Shown here: piece by piece, positions 55,324 to 63,602 of the stretch | How the letters are laid out: each line of letters starts with the position of its first letter | Position numbering within the stretch: position 1 is the first letter of the stretch | NCBI RefSeq assembly: GCF_002843305.1 | Contig: NZ_PGSG01000114.1 | Location: 1 to 64,000 of the forward strand | Length of the DNA: 64,000 bases | Direction of reading: 5' to 3' | From: Streptomyces barkulensis | GTDB taxonomy: Bacteria > Actinomycetota > Actinomycetes > Streptomycetales > Streptomycetaceae | Program-made: the position numbers and the translations under genes | Notes under the pieces: generated by a model | What the model was told of the DNA's origin: nothing | Database searches by the model: none | Seen by the model: only the letters and a program-made list of their open reading frames with translations

Positions 55324-55380
55324 CCGGTTCCGGCCGGTCCTCCCTAAGAGAATTCCAAAGGGGGGAACGGCCGGAACCGG
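55324..55380 (+). terminator. Terminator-like inverted repeat after rarD
   Basis: ccggttccggccg (55324-55336) and cggccggaaccgg (55368-55380) pair perfectly across a 31-nt loop that contains gaattc, 28 bases after the stop. Confidence 0.55.
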
Positions 55381-55523
55381 CCATTTCGAGGCGCGCCGCG
55401 AGTCGGTGGCACGTCAGCGCAGAACCGTCCGATATTCGAACGCATATGTCCGGATTCCGCCCTTGACGGCGCACTGACGCACTATCAACATCATGCCCAC
55501 GTCAACCCCTCACAGGAGGCATG

Positions 55524-56861
55524 ATGCCCACTCCCGCCGGACGACGGCTCCCCCGAAGATCCCCCTTCCGCCGCGCCGTTCTCGGAGCCGGACTCGCCGG
55601 TGCGCTCGCCGCCGGACTGCTCACCGCGACGACCGCCCCGGCCACGGCCGAGGCCGCCCCGGCCGCAGCGGCACCGGACATCCCGCTGACCAACGTCAAG
55701 GCGCACCTCTCGCAGTTCCAGACGATCGCGAACGCCAACGGCGGCAACCGCGCCCACGGCCGCCCCGGCTACCGGGCTTCGGTCGACTACGTCAGGGGCA
55801 AGCTGGACGCCGCCGGCTACACCACGTCCCTCCAGCAGTTCACCTACAACGGGACCACCGGCTACAACCTCATCGCCGACTGGCCCGGGGGCGACACCGG
55901 CGCCGTCCTCATGTCCGGAGCACACCTGGACTCGGTCAGCAGCGGCGCCGGCATCAACGACAACGGCTCCGGTTCCGCCGCCGTCCTGGAGACCGCCCTC
56001 GCCGTGGCCCGTGCGGGGTACCAGCCCGACAAGCACCTGCGGTTCGCCTGGTGGGGCGCCGAGGAACTGGGTCTGGTGGGATCGCGGCACTACGTCAACA
56101 GCCTCTCCTCCACGGAACGGTCGAAGATCGACGGCTACCTCAACTTCGACATGATCGGCTCGCCGAACGCCGGCTACTTCGTCTACGACGACGACCCGGC
56201 CATCGAGAAGGTCTTCAAGGACTGGTTCGCCGCCGAGGGCGTCCCGACCGAGATCGAGACGGAGGGCGACGGACGCTCCGACCACGCCCCGTTCAAGAGC
56301 GCCGGTGTCCCCGTCGGCGGGCTGTTCACCGGTGCCGGGCGCGTCAAGACCAGCGCTCAGGCGCAGAAATGGGGCGGCACCGCCGGGCAGTCCTTCGACC
56401 GCTGCTACCACTCCTCCTGCGACACCACCGCCAACATCAACGACACCGCCCTGGACCGCAACAGCGACGCCGCCGCCCACGCGGTGTGGACGCTGAGTTC
56501 GGGCACCACCACCCCGCCGGACGGCGACGTCTTCGAGAACACCGACGACCACGCCATCCCGGACCCGGGCACCGTGGAGTCGCCGATCACGGTGAACAGG
56601 TCCGGCAACGCTCCCGGCGACCTGAAGGTGGACGTGGACATCGTCCACACCTACCGCGGTGACCTCGTCATCGACCTGGTGGCCCCGGACGGGAGCACCT
56701 ACCGGCTGAAGAACTCCGGCTGGGACTCGGGCGACGACGTCCGGGCGTCCTACACCGTCGACGCCTCCTCCGAGACGGCCTCCGGCACCTGGAAGCTGCG
56801 GGTGAGGGACGTCTACCGCACCGACTCCGGCTACATCAACAGCTGGAAGCTCACCTTCTGA
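55524..56861 (+). CDS. Secreted zinc aminopeptidase, SGAP-like, with P domain
   Basis: The 445-aa protein is close to S. griseus aminopeptidase (M28). A twin-Arg-like signal (LPRRSPFRRAVL) leads to a cut near AEAAP-AAAAPD. Zinc ligands match mature SGAP: H134, D146, E181, D209, H296 (mature 85, 97, 132, 160, 247). GAEELGLVGS holds the catalytic Glu. The C-terminal ~120 residues form a proprotein-convertase P domain (VDIVHTYRGDLVIDLVAPDG), often removed on maturation. The second of two adjacent ATGs is preferred after AGGAGG. It releases hydrophobic N-terminal residues from peptides outside the cell. Confidence 0.92.
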   Translation: MPTPAGRRLPRRSPFRRAVLGAGLAGALAAGLLTATTAPATAEAAPAAAAPDIPLTNVKAHLSQFQTIANANGGNRAHGRPGYRASVDYVRGKLDAAGYTTSLQQFTYNGTTGYNLIADWPGGDTGAVLMSGAHLDSVSSGAGINDNGSGSAAVLETALAVARAGYQPDKHLRFAWWGAEELGLVGSRHYVNSLSSTERSKIDGYLNFDMIGSPNAGYFVYDDDPAIEKVFKDWFAAEGVPTEIETEGDGRSDHAPFKSAGVPVGGLFTGAGRVKTSAQAQKWGGTAGQSFDRCYHSSCDTTANINDTALDRNSDAAAHAVWTLSSGTTTPPDGDVFENTDDHAIPDPGTVESPITVNRSGNAPGDLKVDVDIVHTYRGDLVIDLVAPDGSTYRLKNSGWDSGDDVRASYTVDASSETASGTWKLRVRDVYRTDSGYINSWKLTF

Positions 56862-57029
56862 TCCGTCCGGCTCCCTCGGCCCCGCCTCCCGGCCCGCCCG
56901 GACCCCGAGTCCGCACCGCCGGGTCCGAGCACCACCGCCCGCCGGCGCGACCGCGCCGGCGGGCGCGTCCGTCCCCGCGGGCCGGTGGGGCTGTGGGCGG
57001 CGGGGCGGGCGGTCGCAGCCGGACTCCGG

Positions 57030-57653
57030 TCACCCCCCTTCCCCGTGCTCCTCATGCTCCCCGCGCTCCCCGCGGCGGGCGCGCAGCGCCCGGACCTTGT
57101 GGCGGTTGCCGCAGCGCTCCATCGAGCACCAGCGGCGGCGGCCGGGACGCGAGGTGTCCACGAAGACCAGACGGCAGTCGTCCGAGGCGCACTCCCGTAT
57201 CCGGTGGGCGTACGGGCCGCCGAACAGGTCGACGGCGTCGCGCGCGACGGTCGAGAGCAGTTGCGTGCCCGTCGCGTCCGGCCCCCACTCCCTCGCCCAG
57301 CCCCGCCCGCCGTCCTGCCGCAACCGCACCGGCAGCGGCGGACGGGAAGCGGCCTCGTTGACCGCCGCCACATCCTGCGGGCGCGGCGTACGGCCGTGCG
57401 CCCGGTCCACCGCCATCCGCCACAGCGCGGCGCGCAGCTCCCTGGCGGCGGCCAGCTCGGCCTGCGTCACCTCGATCGAGGGCGCGGGGCGCAGCCGGGA
57501 GCGGGCGGCCCAGACCACGAGGTTCGCCGGCTCGTGCAGCACCTCGTAGCGCGCGTAACTCCCGGACCCGCCCGTCGGCAGCAGTTCCAGGCACAGGGAC
57601 CCCGGATCGAAGCGATAGGGCACTCCTTCGGGTGAGTGCAGCACAAGACCCAT
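57030..57653 (-). CDS. CGNR zinc-finger regulator (ABATE domain)
   Basis: The 207-aa protein has an N-terminal ABATE-type domain (PYRFDPGSLCLELLPTGG to ARELRAALWRMAVDRA), and the C-terminal CGNR zinc finger (IRECASDDCRLVFVDTS, then RRWCSMERCGNRHKVRALR). Such proteins are proposed ligand-responsive transcription factors. The ATG at 57653 follows GGAG; a GTG at 57668 could be a leaderless start. It diverges from the VOC gene at 57730 across a GTAACCA palindrome, suggesting control of itself and that gene. Confidence 0.85.
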   Translation of the reverse strand: MGLVLHSPEGVPYRFDPGSLCLELLPTGGSGSYARYEVLHEPANLVVWAARSRLRPAPSIEVTQAELAAARELRAALWRMAVDRAHGRTPRPQDVAAVNEAASRPPLPVRLRQDGGRGWAREWGPDATGTQLLSTVARDAVDLFGGPYAHRIRECASDDCRLVFVDTSRPGRRRWCSMERCGNRHKVRALRARRGERGEHEEHGEGG

Positions 57654-57668
57654 TGCGGACTCCGTCAC

Positions 57669-57689
57669 GTAACCAATATAACTGGTTAC
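57669..57689. promoter_or_regulatory. GTAACCA-N7-TGGTTAC operator with overlapping promoter
   Basis: Perfect 7-base half-sites GTAACCA (57669-57675) and TGGTTAC (57683-57689) flank atataac. The centre is an unusual AT patch for this genome and could hold a -10 box in either direction (TATATT or TATAAC). It lies in the divergent gap, 16 bases from the CGNR start and 40 bases from the VOC start. Confidence 0.65.
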
Positions 57690-57729
57690 CGACCAAAGGG
57701 AAGAAGTCCGGCGGACGGGAGACGGGGCG

Positions 57730-58224
57730 ATGACGGAGACATCGGGCGGGACGAACACGACGGACAGGGCTCAGGAGGTGCTGGGCTGGAAGCTGGTGAT
57801 CGACTGCGCGGACCCGCACCGGCAGGCCGACTTCTGGGCCACGGCCCTGGGCCATCCGGTGGAGGACAACAGCGTCCTGATCGAGCGTCTGCTCGGTCTC
57901 GGCGTCGTGGGCGAGGACATCCTGGTCGAGCACCACGGCCGCCGCGCCTGGTGCGACCTGGCCGCGGCGCGCCACCCGGAGGACCCGGCCGACCCCGACA
58001 GCGGCGCCGGGCTGGGACGGCGGCTGCTCTTCCAGCGCGTCCCGGAGCCGAAGACGGTCAAGAACCGCCTGCACATCGATGTCCATTCGGGCCCCGGGCG
58101 ACGCGAGGGGACCGTTGCCCGGCTGGAAGGCCTGGGCGCGACGGTCATACGGCAGGTGAGGGAGCCCGGCGGCGAGTGGACGGTGATGGCGGATCCCGAG
58201 GGCAACGAGTTCTGCGTGTCATGA
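57730..58224 (+). CDS. VOC-family (glyoxalase-like) protein
   Basis: The 164-aa protein belongs to the vicinal oxygen chelate superfamily: LVIDCADPHRQADFWATALG, LHIDVHSGPGRREGTVARLE and the end MADPEGNEFCVS. These proteins act as dioxygenases, lyases or antibiotic-binding proteins; metal ligands are likely H/E in the LHIDV and EFCV regions. It is divergent from the CGNR regulator and probably controlled by it. The exact activity is unknown. Confidence 0.83.
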   Translation: MTETSGGTNTTDRAQEVLGWKLVIDCADPHRQADFWATALGHPVEDNSVLIERLLGLGVVGEDILVEHHGRRAWCDLAAARHPEDPADPDSGAGLGRRLLFQRVPEPKTVKNRLHIDVHSGPGRREGTVARLEGLGATVIRQVREPGGEWTVMADPEGNEFCVS

Positions 58225-58228
58225 GAAC

Positions 58229-58262
58229 GCCGCCCCGGCCGTCGGCCGACGGCCGGGGCGGC
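58229..58262. terminator. Bidirectional terminator
   Basis: Perfect 15-bp arms gccgccccggccgtc (58229-58243) and gacggccggggcggc (58248-58262) with loop ggcc, between the convergent VOC gene and the ABC remnant. Confidence 0.85.
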
Positions 58263-58264
58263 AC

Positions 58265-58651
58265 TCAGACGGTGATGTCCCGGCCGGCGAAGCGAGCCCA
58301 TGCGGCGGAGCCGAAGACGGCCGCGTACAGCCCCTGGAGGCGGAGGTTGTCGAGCAGGCCGTCCCAGTGGACGGGATCGCGCAGGATGTCGGCGAAGGAC
58401 ATCCGTTGGTGGGGGAAGAGGTACGGATGGATCGCGTCCAGTTGTGGGATCGCACCGAGGATCTGCACGGTGATCAGCAGGCCGACGGTGGTGGCCATGG
58501 CTGCGATACCGCTGTTGGTCAGGGTCGAGACGAACAGCCCCAGCGCTGCCAGACCGACCAGTGAGGCGGCGACGGCGAGCTGTCCGCCGCGGTACCGCTT
58601 GGTGAGTCCGCGGGCCTCGACGACCGTGTCCGGAGCGGGCGGTGGCTGCAT
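58265..58651 (-). pseudogene. Deletion remnant joining ABC ATPase start to permease end
   Basis: The frame encodes 128 aa. Residues 1-27 (VVEARGLTKRYRGGQLAV) are the beginning of an ABC ATPase, just before Walker A. From about residue 28 (AASLVGLAALGLFVSTLTNS) it is the C-terminal part of an ABC-2 type permease, with IAAMATTVGLLITVQILGA. The Walker A, signature, Walker B and first permease helices are all missing. This is best explained by an in-frame deletion of most of two adjacent genes; the fusion near 58565-58575 is in frame, so a protein may still be made but not a transporter. Confidence 0.8.
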
Positions 58652-58751
58652 GGCGCTTCCCGGGGTCGGGGGGACGGTGCGGTGCGGCGGTGCCGCACCG
58701 GTCCCGCCGCACCGTCTCGCGGACGGGCAGCGGGACCGGGCGGCGGGCGTG

Positions 58752-60011
58752 CTACCCGGCTCCGCCGGCGGAGTCCGCCGCCTTGACCAGGCCCTCACGG
58801 GTGACGGCTCCGACGTACACGGTGCCGTCGTCGGTGATCAGGGCGTTGACGAGGCGGGTGCCGAAGAACCGGCCGGTGCCGAAGTCTCCCTTGACCTCCT
58901 CGGTGAAGCCGTCGAGCAGCTTGCGCGCCTCGGGCGCCGTCTCCTGCCCGGCGCCCGTGCCGGGCACCGGACCCCTGCCGGGCAGTTCGATCCGGGCGAC
59001 CGAGCCCCAGCCCTCACCGAGGACGTCCAGGCCGGACGGCAGCCCCCCGGCACCGTCCCGGCCCTTGCCGTCGCCGCCCCTGCCGTCCTTGCCGTCCTTG
59101 TGCGGCGTCTTGCCGGAGCCGTTCCGTGCGCCGTCCGGCTTCTCCTCGGTGACCTTCGCGCCCTTCGGCGGCTTGAAGTCGAAGGTGCCGGCGTCCGGCT
59201 CGGCGAAGTCCACCTCGGTGAAGCCCACGTCGACGGCGGCCTTCCCGCCGCCCTTGGGAGTCAGGGTGAACTTCAGCGGCACACCGCTGTCCGCGTCCAC
59301 CGCGATCCGCACCGACCCGACCGTGCTGTCCGGCTGCTTCGGCTCGATCAGCAGTTGGTGGGCGTCCTGACCGGCGACCTTCGCCGTACCGTCGACGGTG
59401 ACCGAGGTGGTGGCGTCGACGGCTTTGAGAACCTCCTGGGCGGCCTTCTGCGGGGTCACCTTCTCCAGTCCTCCGGGGGTCTTCCCCGGGCCGGCGCCCC
59501 GCCCGTCCTCCCGCGGGAGGACGGTGTGATGGACGGTGTTCGTGGCGCTGTCGTACGCCCACACGTCGCCGCCGTTGCGGATGAGGCTGTACTCCGCGGC
59601 CTTCTCCACGATCGACAGACGCTGTCTGTCCGGTCCGTCCACCGCCACGCGCAGGGTGTGGGAGCCGGAGGCCAGTTCGGTGAGCCTGCCGCGCGGATCG
59701 GCGTCCCCGGCCCCCTGCCCGCCGTTCTCCCCGGCGCCGTTCTCCCGGCCGCCGCCGTGACCGCCCGAGCCCATGCCGGGCAGGGCGGGCAGACCGAGAT
59801 CGGTGGTGATCCTCACCGTCCCGGACAGCTGCTGGGTGTCCGAGGCCGCGATCTTCGCGGCCAGTTCCTCGGCGGTGATCCTCGGCAGATCCGGGCTGTC
59901 GCCGGAACTGGCCAGTGCCGGTACGAGGCCGACGGCCGCCACCGCCGCTCCGGCCACGGTGGCCGGCACCGCGTAACGCAACGCCTTCTTCATCGGTCGG
60001 GTCCGTGCCAT
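58752..60011 (-). CDS. DUF2092/LolA-like exported protein
   Basis: The 419-aa protein begins with a signal or anchor (AVPATVAGAAVAAVGLVPAL) and has a LolA/LppX-like fold region: SDTQQLSGTVRITTDLGLPA, SGSHTLRVAVDGPDRQRLSI, AYDSATNTVHHTV, VPLKFTLTPKG. Long Gly/Asp/Lys-rich stretches break it up. The fold usually carries lipid or hydrophobic ligands. It stands just upstream of the ABC remnant, which may once have formed a lipoprotein-export set with it. The ATG at 60011 follows GGAGGTAA. Confidence 0.7.
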   Translation of the reverse strand: MARTRPMKKALRYAVPATVAGAAVAAVGLVPALASSGDSPDLPRITAEELAAKIAASDTQQLSGTVRITTDLGLPALPGMGSGGHGGGRENGAGENGGQGAGDADPRGRLTELASGSHTLRVAVDGPDRQRLSIVEKAAEYSLIRNGGDVWAYDSATNTVHHTVLPREDGRGAGPGKTPGGLEKVTPQKAAQEVLKAVDATTSVTVDGTAKVAGQDAHQLLIEPKQPDSTVGSVRIAVDADSGVPLKFTLTPKGGGKAAVDVGFTEVDFAEPDAGTFDFKPPKGAKVTEEKPDGARNGSGKTPHKDGKDGRGGDGKGRDGAGGLPSGLDVLGEGWGSVARIELPGRGPVPGTGAGQETAPEARKLLDGFTEEVKGDFGTGRFFGTRLVNALITDDGTVYVGAVTREGLVKAADSAGGAG

Positions 60012-60287
60012 GTGTGCCCTTACCTCCGTGATCGGCGGCGGTTCATTGGTGCGTCGCACTCGTCAACCCCTGGCCGCCATTCTCACCTATTCCGGTGCGG
60101 GGTGACGGTGTCAATCCCACCAAATTGCTCCGGACAGGGCGTCAGCCGACAGGGTCGAGCCGATCTACTCCCGGGGTATGACACCACCGGCACCGCCTCG
60201 TCCCATCGGCGCCGCACGCGGTCCGACACCCCCTTCCCGAGGCGTACGGACCCGTCCGGGCCGGGGGGAACGGGATCCCCGGCGCGG

Positions 60288-61298
60288 TCAGCCCGCGCGG
60301 TGTACCACCGAGTCGCACAGATAGGAGAGGGCCTCCTTGGCCGCGCAGTCCGGCAGGGGCGCCAGTACGTTGCGGGCCTCATCCGCACAGCGGATCGTGT
60401 CACGCCGGGCCTCCTCCAGCGCCGGATGGGCACGGAGTCCCGCCAGCGCCTCGGCATGCCGGGCGTCGTCGCTCAGGTCGCCGTCCAGCAGCGCGCACAG
60501 GGCCAGGTCCTCCGGCGAACCGCCGTCGGCCGCGCGGGCGCGCAGGCGCAGGACCGGCAGCGTCGCGATGCCCTCCCGCAGATCCGTGCCGGGTGTCTTG
60601 CCGGACTCGTGGGAGTCGCTGGCGATGTCGAGTACGTCGTCGGCGAGCTGGAAGGCGGTGCCGATCCGCTCCCCGTACTGGGTGAGGATGTCCACGACGT
60701 TCTCGTCCGCGCCCGACATCATCGCGCCGAAGCGTCCGGCCACCGCGATCAGCGAGCCGGTCTTGCCCGCGATCACGTCGAGGTAGTGGGCGATCGGGTC
60801 GTCGCCCTCCCGCGGTCCCGCCGTCTCCAGGATCTGTCCGGTCACCAGCCGCTCGAACGCCTCGGCCTGGATCCGGACCGCCTCCGGTCCCAGGTCGGCC
60901 AGGATGTGCGAGGCCCGGGCGAAGAGGAAGTCACCGGTGAGGACGGCCACGGAGTTGTCCCAGCGGGCGTTGGCGCTGGGCACTCCGCGCCGCACGTCCG
61001 CCTCGTCCATCACGTCGTCGTGGTAGAGCGTCGCCAGATGCGTCAGCTCCACGACCACCGCCGAGGGCACCACCCCGGGGGCGTGCGGATCGCCGAACTG
61101 CGCCGCCAGCATCACCAGCAGCGGGCGGAATCGCTTCCCGCCGGCCCGCACCAGATGCTGCGCGGCTTCGGTTATGAAGGGCACGCCGCTCTTGGTGGCC
61201 TCGATGAGACCCTCCTCGACAGCCGCCAACCCCGCCTGGACACCGGTTTCCAGCGCTTGGTCCCGCACGCTCAGCCCGAAGGGCCCGACGACGGTCAC
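60288..61298 (-). CDS. Long-chain polyprenyl diphosphate synthase
   Basis: The 336-aa trans-prenyltransferase joins isopentenyl units to an allylic diphosphate. The two Asp-rich motifs are DDVMD (94-98) and DDVLD (220-224); GGKRFRPLL and GKTGSLIA are also typical. The residue five before the first motif is Ala89, small enough for a long product, so it probably makes the menaquinone side chain. The GTG at 61298 (VTVVGPFGLSVRD) has AGGAG eight bases upstream. It is close to the nuoN of the main respiratory operon, in the order known in other Streptomyces. Confidence 0.9.
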   Translation of the reverse strand: MTVVGPFGLSVRDQALETGVQAGLAAVEEGLIEATKSGVPFITEAAQHLVRAGGKRFRPLLVMLAAQFGDPHAPGVVPSAVVVELTHLATLYHDDVMDEADVRRGVPSANARWDNSVAVLTGDFLFARASHILADLGPEAVRIQAEAFERLVTGQILETAGPREGDDPIAHYLDVIAGKTGSLIAVAGRFGAMMSGADENVVDILTQYGERIGTAFQLADDVLDIASDSHESGKTPGTDLREGIATLPVLRLRARAADGGSPEDLALCALLDGDLSDDARHAEALAGLRAHPALEEARRDTIRCADEARNVLAPLPDCAAKEALSYLCDSVVHRAG

Positions 61299-61576
61299 GA
61301 GGGGTACTCCTGTCTGCGTACGATCAGCCAACGATCACGTGGCTCGTCGCGGCCTTCACGGTGTGTCGCCGTACCGCCGGGCCGCTGTCGCCATCATCAT
61401 CCCTGGCAGCGTAGCCGGTCCCGAGACGATCACAGCCGTCGCGTTGCCTCTGTGACGGAGGCCGCATCCCGGCCCTCCCCGCGCCCCGCAGCGGGTCGCT
61501 TCTGCCGCGGATCACCACCGCGTAGCCTGTTCGCGGCCCTGACCGGCGACGACCTCGAAGGCGAGGCACCTCACCC

Positions 61577-62815
61577 ATGTCCGACGCGACCCCGCTCGAA
61601 CTGCCCGAAGGCGATCTCTTCGGCCCGGACAACCTGCCCTACGGCGTCTTCACCACCGAGGACGACCCCGACCTGCGCCGGATCGGCGTGCGCTACGGCC
61701 CGTACGTCCTGGACGCGGGCTCGGCCGCCGACGCGTTCGGCTCGTCCCACACCGGCCTGCTCCAGAAGCCGAACCTCAACCCCCTGATGGCGGCGGGCCG
61801 CCCGGTCTGGCAGGCGGTGCGCGCGGAGCTGCGTTCCTGGCTGACCGCGCCCGAGCACGCCGGCACCGTCACGCAGTACCTGATCCGGCTCGAGGACGTC
61901 ACCCTCCACCTTCCCTTCGAGGTGGCCGACTACGTCGACTTCTACGCCAGCGAGCACCACGCCACCAACGTCGGGCGGATCTTCCGGCCCGGCGGCGAAC
62001 CGCTCACCCCCAACTGGAAGCACCTGCCGATCGGCTACCACGGCCGCTCCGGCACCGTCGTGGTCTCCGGCACCCCCGTCGTCCGCCCGCAGGGGCAGCG
62101 CAAGGCCCCCGACGATGCCTCCCCCTCCTTCGGCCCCTCCCGCCGTCTGGACATCGAGGCGGAGGTCGGCTTCGTCGTCGGCACTCCCTCCGGGCTGGGC
62201 GAACCGGTGCCGCAGTCGGACTTCCGGGAGCACGTCTTCGGTGTCTGCCTGGTCAACGACTGGTCGGCGCGTGACATCCAGGCCTGGGAGTACGTGCCGC
62301 TGGGCCCGTTCCTGGGGAAGTCCTTCGCGACCTCCGTCTCGCCCTGGGTCACCCCGCTGGACGCCCTCGACGCCGCCCGCACCGAGCCGCCGCGGCGCAC
62401 CCACCCGCTGCTGGACTACCTGGAGGACTCCGCGGGCGGGGAGCCCGGCGGACTGGATCTGCGGATCTCGGTCTCCCTCAACGGCCACACCATCGCCGAG
62501 CCGCCGTTCTCCGCGATGTACTGGACGGCCGCCCAGCAGCTCGCCCACATGACCGTGAACGGCGCCTCGCTGCGCACCGGGGACCTCTTCGCCTCCGGCA
62601 CCGTCAGCGGCCCGGAGGTGCGTCAGCGCGGCTGCCTGCTGGAGCTGACCTGGTCCGGCCGCGACCCGGTCGAGCTCCCCGACGGCAAGCGGACGTTCCT
62701 GGAGGACGGCGACGAGGTCGTCATCACCGCCTGGGCACCGGGACCGGACGGTTCCCGCATCGGCCTGGGCGAGGTGTCCGGCCGCATCCACCCGGCCACC
62801 GGCCGGAACAGCTGA
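61577..62815 (+). CDS. fahA: Fumarylacetoacetase
   Basis: This enzyme hydrolyses fumarylacetoacetate to fumarate and acetoacetate, the last step of tyrosine breakdown. The 412-aa product has an N-terminal SH3-like domain (LPYGVFTTEDDPDLRRIGVR) and the FAH catalytic domain. DFYASEHHATNVG holds a metal Asp and the catalytic His; RLDIEAEVGFV and VCLVNDWSARDIQAWEY carry further metal ligands. It is alone on its strand, divergent from the prenyl synthase across a 278-base gap. Confidence 0.94.
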   Translation: MSDATPLELPEGDLFGPDNLPYGVFTTEDDPDLRRIGVRYGPYVLDAGSAADAFGSSHTGLLQKPNLNPLMAAGRPVWQAVRAELRSWLTAPEHAGTVTQYLIRLEDVTLHLPFEVADYVDFYASEHHATNVGRIFRPGGEPLTPNWKHLPIGYHGRSGTVVVSGTPVVRPQGQRKAPDDASPSFGPSRRLDIEAEVGFVVGTPSGLGEPVPQSDFREHVFGVCLVNDWSARDIQAWEYVPLGPFLGKSFATSVSPWVTPLDALDAARTEPPRRTHPLLDYLEDSAGGEPGGLDLRISVSLNGHTIAEPPFSAMYWTAAQQLAHMTVNGASLRTGDLFASGTVSGPEVRQRGCLLELTWSGRDPVELPDGKRTFLEDGDEVVITAWAPGPDGSRIGLGEVSGRIHPATGRNS

Positions 62816-62945
62816 CACCGCACCGGTCCCCGCACGCCGGTCCGGGATTCGTTCCGGACCGGCCCGCCGGCCGGTGCCACCTGCTAGCTTGGCGTGTCCT
62901 TGCAACAAGCAGTGATACGCGGCGATACGCATGGAGGGGGACCAG

Positions 62946-63449
62946 GTGCGCACATCAGCACGGTACGCGGGAGCGGCCGCCGCCTTGGCCACAGCCCTGC
63001 TGGTGAGCGGCTGCGGAAGCGGCGGCGGCTCCGGGGAGCCCGAGCCGAAGCCGAGCTCCGAGCAGACCGCCGAACCCACCGGCGACCCCGGCGGGGAGGC
63101 GGCGACCGGCGGGGTGAACGGCACCTGGAGCGCCAAGGACGGAGACAAGGCGATGGTGCTGAGCGTCAACGACGACCAGGTGGCGCTGTTGGGCGAGACC
63201 GCCTGCACGGGCACGGCGGACACCGACGCCGACCCGGTCACCTTCGCCCTCAAGTGCACCGACGGCAGCACCGACCGCACCAAGGGCACGGTGAAGAGCG
63301 TGAAGGGCGAGAGCCTCACCGTCGCCTGGGAGTCGGGCACCACCGACACCTTCACCAAGGTGGAGGTTCCCGAGGTCTCCACCGAGATTCCCGAGGTCGG
63401 CGACCTGCCCAGCGACCTGCCCAGCGGTCTGGAGCTCCCCACCGAGTGA
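62946..63449 (+). CDS. Lipoprotein of unknown function
   Basis: The 167-aa protein has a signal peptide ending in LVSGCG (lipobox), a Gly/Pro/Ser/Glu spacer and a small beta-rich domain (GTWSAKDGDKAMVLSVNDDQ, ACTGTAD and LKCTDG as a Cys pair, TKGTVKSVKGESLTVAW). The tail repeats Pro/Glu/Asp/Leu (EVPEVSTEIPEVGDLPSDLP). The GTG at 62946 follows GGAGGGGGA; an ATG at 62931 would lie on top of this RBS. The family was not recognised. Confidence 0.7.
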   Translation: MRTSARYAGAAAALATALLVSGCGSGGGSGEPEPKPSSEQTAEPTGDPGGEAATGGVNGTWSAKDGDKAMVLSVNDDQVALLGETACTGTADTDADPVTFALKCTDGSTDRTKGTVKSVKGESLTVAWESGTTDTFTKVEVPEVSTEIPEVGDLPSDLPSGLELPTE

Positions 63450-63540
63450 GCGCGCCCGAGGGAGGGGCGGACCTCATGCGACGCCCCTCACACAGCGCCC
63501 CTTACACAGCGCCCTTCACACGGCATCACACGGTGCCCCT

Positions 63541-63584
63541 CATACGACGGCCGCCCGGCACGGATGCCGGGCGGCCGTCGTATG
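63541..63584. terminator. Perfect 20-bp bidirectional terminator
   Basis: Arms 63541-63560 and 63565-63584 are exact complements with loop cgga, 92 bases after the lipoprotein stop and 19 bases before the nuoN stop. Short repeats (acacagcgccc, cacacgg) lie just before it. Confidence 0.9.
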
Positions 63585-63602
63585 CGCCGTCGTACGGGCG
63601 CC

